A stretch of 43,566 nucleotides of DNA, taken from a virus. Positions 18,657-27,699 of the stretch are shown here, in pieces. The notes under the pieces are model-generated. The model saw only the letters and a program-made list of their open reading frames with translations, was not told the origin of the DNA and ran no database searches. Position numbers and translations under genes: made by a program. Every line of letters starts with the position of its first letter. The first letter of the stretch is position 1. The stretch is from the IMG/VR virus record IMGVR_UViG_3300050821_003198, positions 1 through 43,566 of that record; one strand, written 5' to 3'.

Positions 18657-19010
18657 ATGCCAATCGTAAAAACAGTAGACGGAAAATACTACAGAGTAGA
18701 AGAAGGCCAAGAGGTTACGGCCGAGGACGCGCAAGCGGAACTTACCTTGCTTCAGAGTAAGGTTAGCGAGCTAGAGGCAGTGCTAGCCCCAGCCGACCCA
18801 GCGGCCAGTCAGGATAATACAAATAATGGACAAGCTAATCCAACCGATACGCAGACTCCCCCCGAGGGGCAACCCGGCCAGCCGGCAGCGAATGCGGCCG
18901 CTGACCCGGGCGCAGTTGGAGGCTCAGATGCAGCGACACCGCCCGCACCAGACCCCAACAACCTGACACCTCCGGCCGATCCGAACGCTAGTGACATAAC
19001 TTTACAGTAG
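18657..19010 (+). CDS. Pro/Ala-rich protein with short N-terminal domain, 117 residues
   Basis: The start ATG 18657 has AGGAG seven bases upstream; the frame is open to an ATG at 18558 that itself lies nine bases after a TATAAT. The first 45 residues (MPIVKTVDGKYYRVEEGQEV, then LTLLQSKVSELEAVL) form a small domain with a coiled coil. The remaining 70 are a disordered Pro/Ala/Asn/Thr linker. Its stop abuts that of the converging nuclease gene. Function unknown. Confidence 0.6.
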   Translation: MPIVKTVDGKYYRVEEGQEVTAEDAQAELTLLQSKVSELEAVLAPADPAASQDNTNNGQANPTDTQTPPEGQPGQPAANAAADPGAVGGSDAATPPAPDPNNLTPPADPNASDITLQ

Positions 19011-19502
19011 TTAAAATAGAGAGGCGTTATCGGGCCGACCCATATACCAGTCAATAATTTTTTGTGCTTCGTCGAAACCGACGGCGAAGTTTGTATAATA
19101 GCCTTTCCCAGATAGAGCTTTAAGCATCATAAATTGTTCTTGGATATGCGGATCACTGGTAATACGACCCTTGCGTTCGCCTTGGGTAACTATAATGACC
19201 GTCCCCTCTTTTTTTATCTCTAGTGCCATTCCGCAATAAAAGCGCTCGCCGTCTTTTGTCTTTACGGTACGCGGCTCGTATATAAAGAGATCGGGCCACG
19301 CCCGTCCGCTCTGAAGAGCTTTATGAGTACGTGCTTGGTTAGGTGTCAGGTGTAAGCCACTGGCGTAGTCGCTGCGGAAGATAACTCGTGGGTACTGTAG
19401 ACGTAAATAACTGCACACCATACGCTGTAGCGTCTCTTCCGGTTTAGCGTGTTTTGGTATGTATCGTTGTTTGCGCTGTGGGTTTTGTAGCAATGTTTCC
19501 AC
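19011..19502 (-). CDS. VRR-NUC-type nuclease
   Basis: The 163-residue product shows the VRR-NUC order: TLQRMVCSYLRLQYPRVIFR, the metal-binding GRAWPDLFIYEP (Asp about residue 92) and MALEIKKEG (Glu and Lys about 114-117), then HIQEQFMMLKALSGKGYYTN. In phages such enzymes act as Holliday-junction resolvase-like or packaging/recombination nucleases. It starts at GTG 19502 without a strong ribosome binding site, 12 bases after the holin candidate, as the last gene of the late unit. Its stop abuts that of the rightward operon. Confidence 0.8.
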   Translation of the reverse strand: METLLQNPQRKQRYIPKHAKPEETLQRMVCSYLRLQYPRVIFRSDYASGLHLTPNQARTHKALQSGRAWPDLFIYEPRTVKTKDGERFYCGMALEIKKEGTVIIVTQGERKGRITSDPHIQEQFMMLKALSGKGYYTNFAVGFDEAQKIIDWYMGRPDNASLF

Positions 19503-19514
19503 AAAACCAGTTTA

Positions 19515-19907
19515 TCAGAACTGGGCTTGAGCCGGAGGTGTCGGGTCTGCCGCGCTTGTCGTAGACGTTGCCGTAGGCGCAGCAGGCGGATTGTTCAAAG
19601 CGGTCTTAACTTTGCCTACAAAGGCATCGGCGTCACTGACAATGAAAGTATGGGCAGCCGTGGCAATACCTAGTATCTCAGCCGTATGGCTAGCTAGGAT
19701 GGCTGGATTAGCGTGAGCGGCCGATATAACGTACTGGAGAGCGTTCGCAGCGAAAGCTAGAGCGATAACCACAAAATGAATTACCTTGCTGCTAGACAGG
19801 CCGAAAATACGTTTAACGACTTGAGCAATGATCGATACGCCGATCCCACCTCCCAGGAAGGCTAGCACCGTACCTATAGTTAGGGTGCCGAATATTACAG
19901 TGTGCAT
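19515..19907 (-). CDS. Holin candidate, multi-span membrane protein
   Basis: The 130-residue product has three hydrophobic segments: TVIFGTLTIGTVLAFLGGGI, VIHFVVIALAFAANALQYVI, and ILGIATAAHTFIVSDAD. A polar Pro/Thr/Ala tail of about 30 residues follows. Directly downstream of the lysin with a three-base gap, this is the expected place and layout for the membrane-permeabilising holin that releases or activates the lysin. No conserved holin motif is recognised, so the call depends on context. Confidence 0.7.
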   Translation of the reverse strand: MHTVIFGTLTIGTVLAFLGGGIGVSIIAQVVKRIFGLSSSKVIHFVVIALAFAANALQYVISAAHANPAILASHTAEILGIATAAHTFIVSDADAFVGKVKTALNNPPAAPTATSTTSAADPTPPAQAQF

Positions 19908-19910
19908 TTT

Positions 19911-21395
19911 TTATACTCCTTTATTTTTTAACAAGCGACTAATTAATCCACCCCTGGTGGCTTGTTTAACAATCTTTTTCTCTTCTTTAGCAGCATTGTC
20001 GCCTAGGCTGCGAATGTCATCTAACAGCTGTTTAAGCTCTTCGTCTGTACCAGCCTTAATAACGGCTGTGACAGGTACGCCGTACCAGCTATTGTTATTC
20101 ACGCCAGCGGCCGTACGGTAGTATGGTATGCCATCACGTATAAACTTACCGGCTAACATAATGGTTTGGCCCTTCAATAGGTCTTGGCTAGGCATGGGCT
20201 TTTCATCGTCATCAATATCTTGAACGGTAACTGTTTTGTTAGCGACATAACGCTGGGGTGCCATGAAGCCCTGGAAAGAAGCTTGCCAACTACCAACTTT
20301 AACGTCGACTTTTTCGGCTCCGTCTTCGCCAGTAGATGACGGATTAACGGTTTCCGTATTGGACTGGGTGTCGTGGGCTGGGCTTAGGTCAATTGTTTTA
20401 ATACCGAATGTGCCGCCAGCAATAGCCGAATCTATGAAGTATACATTGTCACCATTAACTGCTTTGTGATCGGCGTGGAATGGTCTGCCTGATAACAGCA
20501 TAGATGTCGTTTCGCCAGTCTCATAGTTATATATGGCAGCATCTTTATTGGTCACTAAGTCCATAGCTGGCTCAAGAGCAGTAACTACAGCCTGGCTCTC
20601 CCCTTCGCCATGACCGCCAGCTGGGAATTGAGCTATAGTATCTGGCCCAGCGTAGATAGCCACTTGGCCATAATCCGAGGTCTGAATTTTGAATACATGT
20701 GGCGCTAAGGTGTCTAACACCTGGTAAGTTAAGCCGGGAGGGAATGCTCCGGGTATAAGCTTATGAATTGAGTGGTCAACTGGTGCCGAGCTATAAGGGC
20801 CACCAATCTTATAAACACGCCAGGTACCAGCGGCGCTAGGTAAAAACAACTCTTTAGGGCCACCAGCAGGCGGAGTCGTCGGGTGTTGTGGCGCTGGAGC
20901 GACAGGCGGATTAGAAGCGGTAACAACTGGCTGCACACGAGCATTACCATAGCTAGCCCAACCAATAGGCGTGCCATACTCGCCAGGAGCCTTAACTTTG
21001 CCATCCCAGCTATCAAGGATGGTATGAGCGTTATGATCGGCGACTTTACAAAAGTGAGTTTCCCATACGCCCGTGCGAGCCGATTTGTAATAAAACTTAA
21101 CGATAGCGTTGTTGGTGTTTGGCCAGCCGGTGCCTTGACCATTGACGACGATGCCCGAATTATAAGCGGTGATACTATTCCAACTGAGATTATCCTTAAC
21201 GCCTGGGCCGTCGCCAGGGTCGCTAAGGTAGTCGCCGTGTGATTCAAAGAAGTTATTAAGGGTAGGTGGGTCAACATTAACACCAAAGTTTTCTAATAAG
21301 TTACAAAAAGCTGTTAAAAAACAGCCGATTGCTGAGATCGGATAAGGGCCGTTACCTACTTTTTCTTGATACGATGTTTGTGCGTAATTTGCCAT
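19911..21395 (-). CDS. Endolysin-like protein with C39-type peptidase domain
   Basis: Residues 1-150 look like a C39-like papain-fold peptidase: ISAIGCFLTAFCNLLENFG supplies the catalytic Cys (about 25), ETHFCKVADHN the His (about 114), and ILDSWDG the Asp (about 128). A Pro-rich linker leads to a beta-rich domain (LFLPSAAGTWRVYKIGGPYS to VAIYAGPDTIAQFP, about 182-275), probably wall-binding. A third beta-rich segment (about 330-440) and a helical basic end follow. At 494 residues it is long for a lysin and could also be a virion-borne tail lysin, but the adjacent holin candidate favours lysis. The substrate is presumably a peptide crosslink. Confidence 0.75.
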   Translation of the reverse strand: MANYAQTSYQEKVGNGPYPISAIGCFLTAFCNLLENFGVNVDPPTLNNFFESHGDYLSDPGDGPGVKDNLSWNSITAYNSGIVVNGQGTGWPNTNNAIVKFYYKSARTGVWETHFCKVADHNAHTILDSWDGKVKAPGEYGTPIGWASYGNARVQPVVTASNPPVAPAPQHPTTPPAGGPKELFLPSAAGTWRVYKIGGPYSSAPVDHSIHKLIPGAFPPGLTYQVLDTLAPHVFKIQTSDYGQVAIYAGPDTIAQFPAGGHGEGESQAVVTALEPAMDLVTNKDAAIYNYETGETTSMLLSGRPFHADHKAVNGDNVYFIDSAIAGGTFGIKTIDLSPAHDTQSNTETVNPSSTGEDGAEKVDVKVGSWQASFQGFMAPQRYVANKTVTVQDIDDDEKPMPSQDLLKGQTIMLAGKFIRDGIPYYRTAAGVNNNSWYGVPVTAVIKAGTDEELKQLLDDIRSLGDNAAKEEKKIVKQATRGGLISRLLKNKGV

Positions 21396-21428
21396 AAGAT
21401 TTATACCCTTTCAGTTTAGCATAGTTGT

Positions 21429-21998
21429 CTAGGCCGCTTCGTAAGTGCCGGTTATAGTTGTTACATTACCAGTTCTGACTGAATACACACCATCTGAGGC
21501 ACCCCCAATAGCTTGTAAAAGCAGCCCTGCGTTGTTATCAATCCACCACAACAACATAAGCGCCGTGGTAGAAGTAGTTAACTGAGCACTCCCGAGGTAA
21601 GTAACTCCACTTGATTGCTCGTAGGCTGCTATTTGGCCTATCAATTTCGCGGCATTACCAGTATCAAAAGTTGTGTTAGCAGCAACTGGCAACGACACAC
21701 TATACAAGCCACTACCAGTAGTAATACCAGTACCGCTAACGGTGATTTGACATTCGTAAAATACGGTCTTACCAATCTGAGTGTAACGACCAGTAATAGT
21801 ACCGGTAGAACCGATGTTAGGATTAGTAACAGCGCCAGTTAAAACAGGCGTATAGGCTTGCCAAGCACCGCCTCCTATAGCATTAAGAAAATCAGATTGT
21901 TTAACTAATACATCACCAGCACCGGCAGTCTTAACCTTAACCAGATAATCGTTTGCTCCAAAGGTTGTCTCTACTGGCAGGTTTGATAACTTTGTCAT
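21429..21998 (-). CDS. Tail fibre/receptor-binding-type protein
   Basis: The 189-residue product starts with a short adaptor (KLSNLPVETTFGANDYLVKV), then carries a beta-sandwich found at phage fibre tips: WQAYTPVLTGAVTNPNIGST, then GRYTQIGKTVFYECQITVSG and YSVSLPVAA. Such domains probably bind the host surface. It lies between the baseplate protein and the lysin. No chaperone or trimerisation domain was identified. Confidence 0.72.
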   Translation of the reverse strand: MTKLSNLPVETTFGANDYLVKVKTAGAGDVLVKQSDFLNAIGGGAWQAYTPVLTGAVTNPNIGSTGTITGRYTQIGKTVFYECQITVSGTGITTGSGLYSVSLPVAANTTFDTGNAAKLIGQIAAYEQSSGVTYLGSAQLTTSTTALMLLWWIDNNAGLLLQAIGGASDGVYSVRTGNVTTITGTYEAA

Positions 21999-22022
21999 AT
22001 TTGCTCTTTCCTACATTATACC

Positions 22023-24308
22023 TTAGCTAGGACTCGATGGATTACTTGTCGCTTGACTAACAGTATTAAGCGCCACCAAAGCCTTAACGTTTTGCTCTAC
22101 CGTCGTCGCTATACGTTTAGGTAATACGCCTAGTGTTAATGTCGCCTGTTCGGCCTGCCAGTCTATGCGTACGATTTGAGCTAGCAAACTATCGGCGAAG
22201 TTGCCAAAGCCATTAAAGCCAACTATCTGACCAACGTGCAGGCTGTAAATGTCAATCACCTTATCCAGCACCGTAACGACTGACTGATTAATTGGTTTTT
22301 TATGAGCGGCGATCTCCTCTTGGCTGATCGTATGAGCGGTGGCGTTATCAACGACGTTACTATTGGTTGGCCGGTCTAGGCGTGGTCGGTACTTGGCAAT
22401 GCTAGCTACATCACTATCGGTCGTGTAAACATTGTATGGCGTATTACCGGGGTTAGGGCCACCGGTGAAGTAGATCAGGTTGACCATATACTCGATAGAC
22501 TCGGCGATTTTTATGCTGTTGGTGCCTAGACCTTTAGTGATAGTTATATCGGCGGTCGTGCTAGCTTGTTTGAAATACAGTAAATCGGTGCCTTGATCGA
22601 TATACCAATAGAAGCCATTGGGTGACAATGTCAGCACTTCGGCTAGACCTTCGGCGATAGTGTTAGTCGTAAACTGAGCTGTTAAACTCAGGCCGGTAGC
22701 TTGCACGGTTGAGGAGTTATAGCTTATGACGCCGCCGCGGGCAATATAGTCGTTCATAAAATCTTCAAGCATAGTAGTTGGATCGGTATTAGATAACGTG
22801 GCAGTCGTGCTGCCGGTACCGCTAAAGGTTTCAAAATAGAGATCACCAGTAATGGCGGTAAAGGCACCTCCGCCAGAACCGCCGGTATAGCTCGCTTGAA
22901 AGGCCGTACCACTGGCATAACTACTAGTATTGTTATAGTAAAGCGTAACGCTTTGGCCGGAGCCGACACTTACACTAAAGAAATAAGTGCGTCCTGGGAC
23001 AGTCACTATTTCATTGCTAAAGCTAAACTGAACCGCTGCGGGCGCTCCAAGTGATACGTTTTGGGTGCTTGAGCCAAGCAGGGTTGACAGTGACGGGTCT
23101 GTATAGACGTTAACGGTTACATCCGCAAAGCCACTTAAATAAATATCTATCGCTCCAAGATTAGTAACGCCAGCGCCAACTATCCAGGTTTGACCGTACT
23201 CGTTATAACTGAAAGGATTGTTGGTTAATACATCTGCTGCATTCTGGCTGGTAACAACGACATCAGATGTATAAGTATAAGGACTGGCCCTCAGTATGTA
23301 ATTGTCTAAGTCCTGGCCATCGCCGTAAGCGACTATGGTAATAGACTCATCTTGAGCGTCACCACCAAACGTGGCCGCACAGTTTTCCATAATGCCTAAG
23401 AATATGCATTTGCCATTGGGGTGCCAATAATTAACTACCCATATCTGCAAGAGGTTACCATTTTTAATCAGGGCGTCTTCGGTAAAACTACTAGGTAGAT
23501 AGATCGGCAGCTGTCCCTCGTCGGTCAGTTGATTAGAGTTTTCGTCGGTCAATAGATTACCGGACTCGTCCGTCAAATTGTCTACGGCCTCCCAAGCGAC
23601 GTCGGCTGACTTAGGTACGGTAATAGTTGTTTGAGAACCAGCGTTGTTAATGTCTTGGCTGAAGGTCGGGTCGCTGCTGGGTATTGGTATATTGCCTAAG
23701 AACTGCCCGGCAGGATTAAACGACTTATAGTAATATTCTTTGAATACGGTAGTCGGCGCAGTGTGCCAATAGACGGCTATATGCACCTGATTAACATTGG
23801 CTTGCGACGTGGAGTGACTTGGTGCGGCCGCTAAGGATACGCCGAAATTAGAACTATTGATTAAGGCTGGCGTCCAACCGGAGTAACCCCAAAGAGATGT
23901 GCTTCTGCCATAAGTTAAGGTAGTTAACCCTGATGTTGGCCAGTTCTGTCCAGCGTTAGGCGTATTGCCAGCGCCTTGGGTGCTGCCACCGGTATAAAGT
24001 AAGAATACGCCACTGACTGTGCCACCACCATACGCATTAAGGTCATTGCAAACCGGGCTGCTACTAGATACTTTAGCCGTTACGACTATGCCATCAATGA
24101 TCGCGGTTGAGGGGATGTTAAAACCGAAGTTCGTGGCGTCTAGTTGATCAGGTTGACCGCCTCCCCCACCTGGGCCAATACCGCTGCAAGTCGTACTTAT
24201 GCCGGATACGCCAGTAATAAAACTTGGATTTACCCAAGCGACCGTACCGCCATAAGTGGCGTCGTTACCTGTCGCCGTACCTGGTTTGTATGGCCCTGAT
24301 GGTGACAT
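22023..24308 (-). CDS. Baseplate/tail-tip protein with N-terminal beta domain
   Basis: The 761-residue product follows Dit, the usual place for the tail-associated (Tal/Gp37-like) hub. Residues about 1-190 are a Gly/Ser-rich beta domain (PSFITGVSGISTTCSGIGPG). The middle contains the hub-like core with VWEAVDNLT..TDE repeats and LQIWVVNYWHPNGKCIFLGI, an inserted beta sandwich (about 360-500), then a C-terminal part (TLSPNGFYWYIDQGTDLLYF, HVGQIVGFNGFG) typical of siphovirus ReqiPepy6 Gp37-like proteins. Three short near-repeats, LTDESGNLLTDE and NSNQLTDE, sit at about 245-265. It should form the tail tip and carry the fibre. Confidence 0.68.
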   Translation of the reverse strand: MSPSGPYKPGTATGNDATYGGTVAWVNPSFITGVSGISTTCSGIGPGGGGGQPDQLDATNFGFNIPSTAIIDGIVVTAKVSSSSPVCNDLNAYGGGTVSGVFLLYTGGSTQGAGNTPNAGQNWPTSGLTTLTYGRSTSLWGYSGWTPALINSSNFGVSLAAAPSHSTSQANVNQVHIAVYWHTAPTTVFKEYYYKSFNPAGQFLGNIPIPSSDPTFSQDINNAGSQTTITVPKSADVAWEAVDNLTDESGNLLTDENSNQLTDEGQLPIYLPSSFTEDALIKNGNLLQIWVVNYWHPNGKCIFLGIMENCAATFGGDAQDESITIVAYGDGQDLDNYILRASPYTYTSDVVVTSQNAADVLTNNPFSYNEYGQTWIVGAGVTNLGAIDIYLSGFADVTVNVYTDPSLSTLLGSSTQNVSLGAPAAVQFSFSNEIVTVPGRTYFFSVSVGSGQSVTLYYNNTSSYASGTAFQASYTGGSGGGAFTAITGDLYFETFSGTGSTTATLSNTDPTTMLEDFMNDYIARGGVISYNSSTVQATGLSLTAQFTTNTIAEGLAEVLTLSPNGFYWYIDQGTDLLYFKQASTTADITITKGLGTNSIKIAESIEYMVNLIYFTGGPNPGNTPYNVYTTDSDVASIAKYRPRLDRPTNSNVVDNATAHTISQEEIAAHKKPINQSVVTVLDKVIDIYSLHVGQIVGFNGFGNFADSLLAQIVRIDWQAEQATLTLGVLPKRIATTVEQNVKALVALNTVSQATSNPSSPS

Positions 24309-24319
24309 CTATAACCTCC

Positions 24320-25111
24320 TTACAGATACGCTGCGGTATATGTAACCGTTATATTAAATGTTCTGGTGCTGAAATTGTCGGAATAGCCTATCGTCTGGCT
24401 GCCAGGCGGGAAGGTCGGAAATGCGCCACTAAAGGCCACTGGCAAACCATTAACCGTCACGGTCTTTTGAGTACAATCAATCACCAGCACGTCGCCGTTA
24501 GTCCAAGTTCTATTAACGTAAATCTGCTGGCCAGTCCCAGCGTTGCCCCAAAGTATATAGCTTCCTGTAACGCCCGCTAGGCCAGTTTGAGCCGTCACTG
24601 TAATGGTCGCTATCGGTAGCTGCCAAGGCGCAGTGCCATTAAACGTTACGCTGTCGCTATAGTTGGCGCTAGTGCGTCCGGTAGCCGTTAGCGCCGTGGT
24701 GCTGGTAGTATCTCTACCAAAGGCGCTCTGCGTGGTAAACGTTACCGTAAAGTTAGCCCAAGCTAAGTTACCTGGTCGATCTACTAGCATATTGGTAGCT
24801 GTCGCTATGTAGCGCCTAGTGCTGCCGTTCCAATCAATATCTAGGTTGGCGTCTTGGGCAATGAAGTAGCTATCGAAAGTATCTAGTAAAGCGTCCATGT
24901 CAGCAATCGTATCGCTAACTAACGTGCCAGTAATAGTTATAGGTTTTGTTGGATATTCGACGAATGGTAAGAAGCTGGCATTGGCGTGGGATAGGGCGTA
25001 GTATTGCGCTCGCTTGGTTGGCAGGCCGGCATGGGTTATGGTGTTGGTAATTATTGAGCTTGTTCCCGTAGTTTGAAGACTGTGACCGTCAAAGCTGATA
25101 TTTACACTCAT
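24320..25111 (-). CDS. Distal tail protein (Dit-like)
   Basis: Dit forms a hexameric ring joining the tail tube to the tip. The 263-residue product has the N-terminal belt domain (ALSHANASFLPFVEYPTKPI, then ITGTLVSDTIADMDALLDTF) and a C-terminal galectin-like domain (YILWGNAGTGQQIYVNRTW, VLVIDCTQKTVTVNG). These are the usual Dit features, and it lies between the tape measure and the hub. It overlaps the tape measure gene by four bases. Confidence 0.85.
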   Translation of the reverse strand: MSVNISFDGHSLQTTGTSSIITNTITHAGLPTKRAQYYALSHANASFLPFVEYPTKPITITGTLVSDTIADMDALLDTFDSYFIAQDANLDIDWNGSTRRYIATATNMLVDRPGNLAWANFTVTFTTQSAFGRDTTSTTALTATGRTSANYSDSVTFNGTAPWQLPIATITVTAQTGLAGVTGSYILWGNAGTGQQIYVNRTWTNGDVLVIDCTQKTVTVNGLPVAFSGAFPTFPPGSQTIGYSDNFSTRTFNITVTYTAAYL

Positions 25112-27699
25112 ATCGCTCCCCCGACCGGTGTTAGACCTTTAGAAACATTAAGGCTGTCCTGGTTAAGACTTTTCATAATGGACTGGAAAGTAGAGTTGTT
25201 TGGCGCTTGGATGGTTACGCCACCGTTAATAGTGATGGATTGAGAATTAGAAGATGTGCCTTGAGGAGTATTGCTAGCAGCGGTTGTGTTGTTTAGTATT
25301 TGCTGAGTGCGGCCATTAGGTATTACGTCGCTACCTGGAGGCAAGTTAACGAGTTCCGGGCCTTGCTCGCCAACTATAGCCAGGCCGCCGCCGAAGTTAG
25401 TAACGCCGCCGGCAAAGTGCGAGAATAGTTTGCTCCAAAATCCACCGCTTGAGGCTTTAGCGTTAGTATTGTTTAAGGAGTTATTAAGATCATCGATATA
25501 GCCCTTGGTTGTTTTAGAATCTAAGCCTAAAGCTTTAATTTTTTGGTCGTGTTGATCAGCCCAATATCTTGCCGTCTGCATTGCTTGCGCCTGATCTTGG
25601 TGGGCTTTACTAACATCCTTTGTCTTATTATTTAAGTCGATATTAGCACCACTAAGATTTTTTGCGGCTCCTTGTATTCTGTTGTGTGCATCGACTGCGC
25701 CAGGCCCGACGGTACCGTGGAATAAGATAAAGGACGTGCTTAAATCTTTTTGTTTATTGTTGACGTTGATGGTCGCGTCGGATTGAGCACCTTGAGCTTT
25801 CCCGACCGCCTTGTGAACAGCTGGTAATTGGTTAATCAGTTCCAGTAATCCACCCTGGGACTTAGAAAGGGAAGCGGTGTTGCTATCAAGCAATTTAGTT
25901 GTGGCGGCAACTTTACTCTGCGCGTCGTTAACTTTGTTCTGCGCGTCCGCTTGCTGACCGGATAATTTCGCCATTGCTGCTAGGTCGTTATTAACCTGCT
26001 TGCTGTTCGGCCCATACTTGGCATAATCGGCCATCTCTTTTTCGGCTGCCCTATTATAGGCGTCCGTGGAATTAGCTAGAGTTTGCTTGGCTTTGGCTAA
26101 TGCGTCTGTTTGAGTAGCTAGGGTTTTTAGTAGCCCAGTCTGATCTTTTTGTTCCGCTTTTACGCCAGGCGCGGCGGCACTAGCTTGTGCCTGAGACTGC
26201 TTTGGCGTAAGGTTGGTCGGGCCAGTTGGCCCACTGCTACCACCGAGTATATTGGTAATACTACCACCAATACCGTCAATTACGTTTTTAATACCTTGCC
26301 AGTGAGTAGCGGTGAACCAAGTTACGCCACCTAATGCCAGTCCGGCCGCAATACCGGCTGGCCCCAGCGCACCAAGAGCACCCACTAGGCCGGTAGCTCC
26401 TCCGCCTACTCCAACCTCCGTAGCAGCCGTGGCAGCTTCGGTACCGACACCTAATAAGCTTTTACCTACGCCAGCGATACTGCCGATCATTGAGGAAGTA
26501 AAGTATTTAACTAGGGCCAGTCCTATAAAGGTTATGGCAGTTCCTACGGCCACCAAGCCAAGCTTGTTACTCATAAGGGCCGTAAATATCTTAACCATAG
26601 TAGTTAGGGCCGGTATCAAAACCGCGCCGATACGTTCCGCGGCTACCTGCAATACTTCTTTGAACTGTGACAGTTGCTGGTTAAAATCTTTTTGTACGTT
26701 GTTCCAGCCTATAACTTTATTGCCAGCGCCTTGAGTGGTATCGCCAATGTTTTTCATATTACCCAAGAAGGTCTGCATGTTCGTACCGGTCGTGCCGAGT
26801 ATGCCGCCCAAACTCTTAGTACCGCCGCCGATCGTAGCTAAGGCTTGCATATACTGAGCGCTGCCTTGAGGGAACTTCTTGCCTATAGAGTCGGTTATAA
26901 GCTGCAAAGCCTGCTGTAAGCCTTGGTGGGTTAGCACGTCGCCAACCTGGGTGCTGGTCAGTCCAACCTCCTGCATAGCCGTTTGAGCGGCTTTACTGGG
27001 GTGTACTAGCTGTAGCATAGTCTGATTTAAGGCCGTGGTGGCTCTAGCGGCCGGCACGCCAGCTGAAGTTAAGGCTGCGACAGCCGCCCCTACTTGGTCT
27101 AGTGGTATATGTAGGTCTGCGGCTGTTGGCAATACCTTACCCATGGAACTAGCTAGGTCTTCCATGTGCATCTTACCGTTGGCCACCGTCGATACTAAGA
27201 AGTTCATGGCTTGACCGGCATTATTTGAGCTGATGCCATAATCGTGCATAACAGTAGTCAAGGCATCCGAAGTAGTACCTAAATCAGCATTACCGACTTT
27301 AGCCCCCTCGGCCGCTACCTTTAATACGTTAAGCCCATTAGCGCCGTGATACCCAGCCGACTCGATTAAGAACATACCGCTAGTTAATTGCTGGGTAGTC
27401 GTGCCTGTAGACACAGCGATACTCTGCATTCCACTGCCAACCATTTTAAGGTTCTTCTCAGACTCGCCAGCGCCAGTTACTAAAGTCGTTAGCCCAGCTT
27501 GAAAATTAGCAGCTTGTTTGACGGCTACAGCTAGACCAGTAGCCACTGCTACACCTGCGCCAGCTACAGCTAAACCGGCACCTTCGCTGAGGCCCATTGT
27601 TTTCCATAGACCGCCGAAGTCCTTTATAGCGCCTTGAACTACACTCTGATAGCCGGATGTCGCGCCTATGTGTACATTTACGTCGGTGTCATTAGCCAT
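25108..27699 (-). CDS. Tail tape measure protein (TP901 family)
   Basis: This protein sets tail length and helps DNA entry. Residues about 60-330 contain the TP901 core: QAANFQAGLTTLVTGAGESE, MFLIESAGYHGANGLNVLK, MHDYGISSNNAGQAMNFLVS and AALTSAGVPAARATTALNQT. Hydrophobic segments (about 375-475) may insert in the host membrane. A long coiled coil follows, and the end FAGGVTNFGGGLAIVGEQGP is the standard tape-measure tail motif. At about 1.5 angstrom per residue, 863 residues predict a tail near 130 nm. Its start overlaps the frameshifted chaperone ORF by eight bases. Confidence 0.94.
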   Translation of the reverse strand: MANDTDVNVHIGATSGYQSVVQGAIKDFGGLWKTMGLSEGAGLAVAGAGVAVATGLAVAVKQAANFQAGLTTLVTGAGESEKNLKMVGSGMQSIAVSTGTTTQQLTSGMFLIESAGYHGANGLNVLKVAAEGAKVGNADLGTTSDALTTVMHDYGISSNNAGQAMNFLVSTVANGKMHMEDLASSMGKVLPTAADLHIPLDQVGAAVAALTSAGVPAARATTALNQTMLQLVHPSKAAQTAMQEVGLTSTQVGDVLTHQGLQQALQLITDSIGKKFPQGSAQYMQALATIGGGTKSLGGILGTTGTNMQTFLGNMKNIGDTTQGAGNKVIGWNNVQKDFNQQLSQFKEVLQVAAERIGAVLIPALTTMVKIFTALMSNKLGLVAVGTAITFIGLALVKYFTSSMIGSIAGVGKSLLGVGTEAATAATEVGVGGGATGLVGALGALGPAGIAAGLALGGVTWFTATHWQGIKNVIDGIGGSITNILGGSSGPTGPTNLTPKQSQAQASAAAPGVKAEQKDQTGLLKTLATQTDALAKAKQTLANSTDAYNRAAEKEMADYAKYGPNSKQVNNDLAAMAKLSGQQADAQNKVNDAQSKVAATTKLLDSNTASLSKSQGGLLELINQLPAVHKAVGKAQGAQSDATINVNNKQKDLSTSFILFHGTVGPGAVDAHNRIQGAAKNLSGANIDLNNKTKDVSKAHQDQAQAMQTARYWADQHDQKIKALGLDSKTTKGYIDDLNNSLNNTNAKASSGGFWSKLFSHFAGGVTNFGGGLAIVGEQGPELVNLPPGSDVIPNGRTQQILNNTTAASNTPQGTSSNSQSITINGGVTIQAPNNSTFQSIMKSLNQDSLNVSKGLTPVGGAI

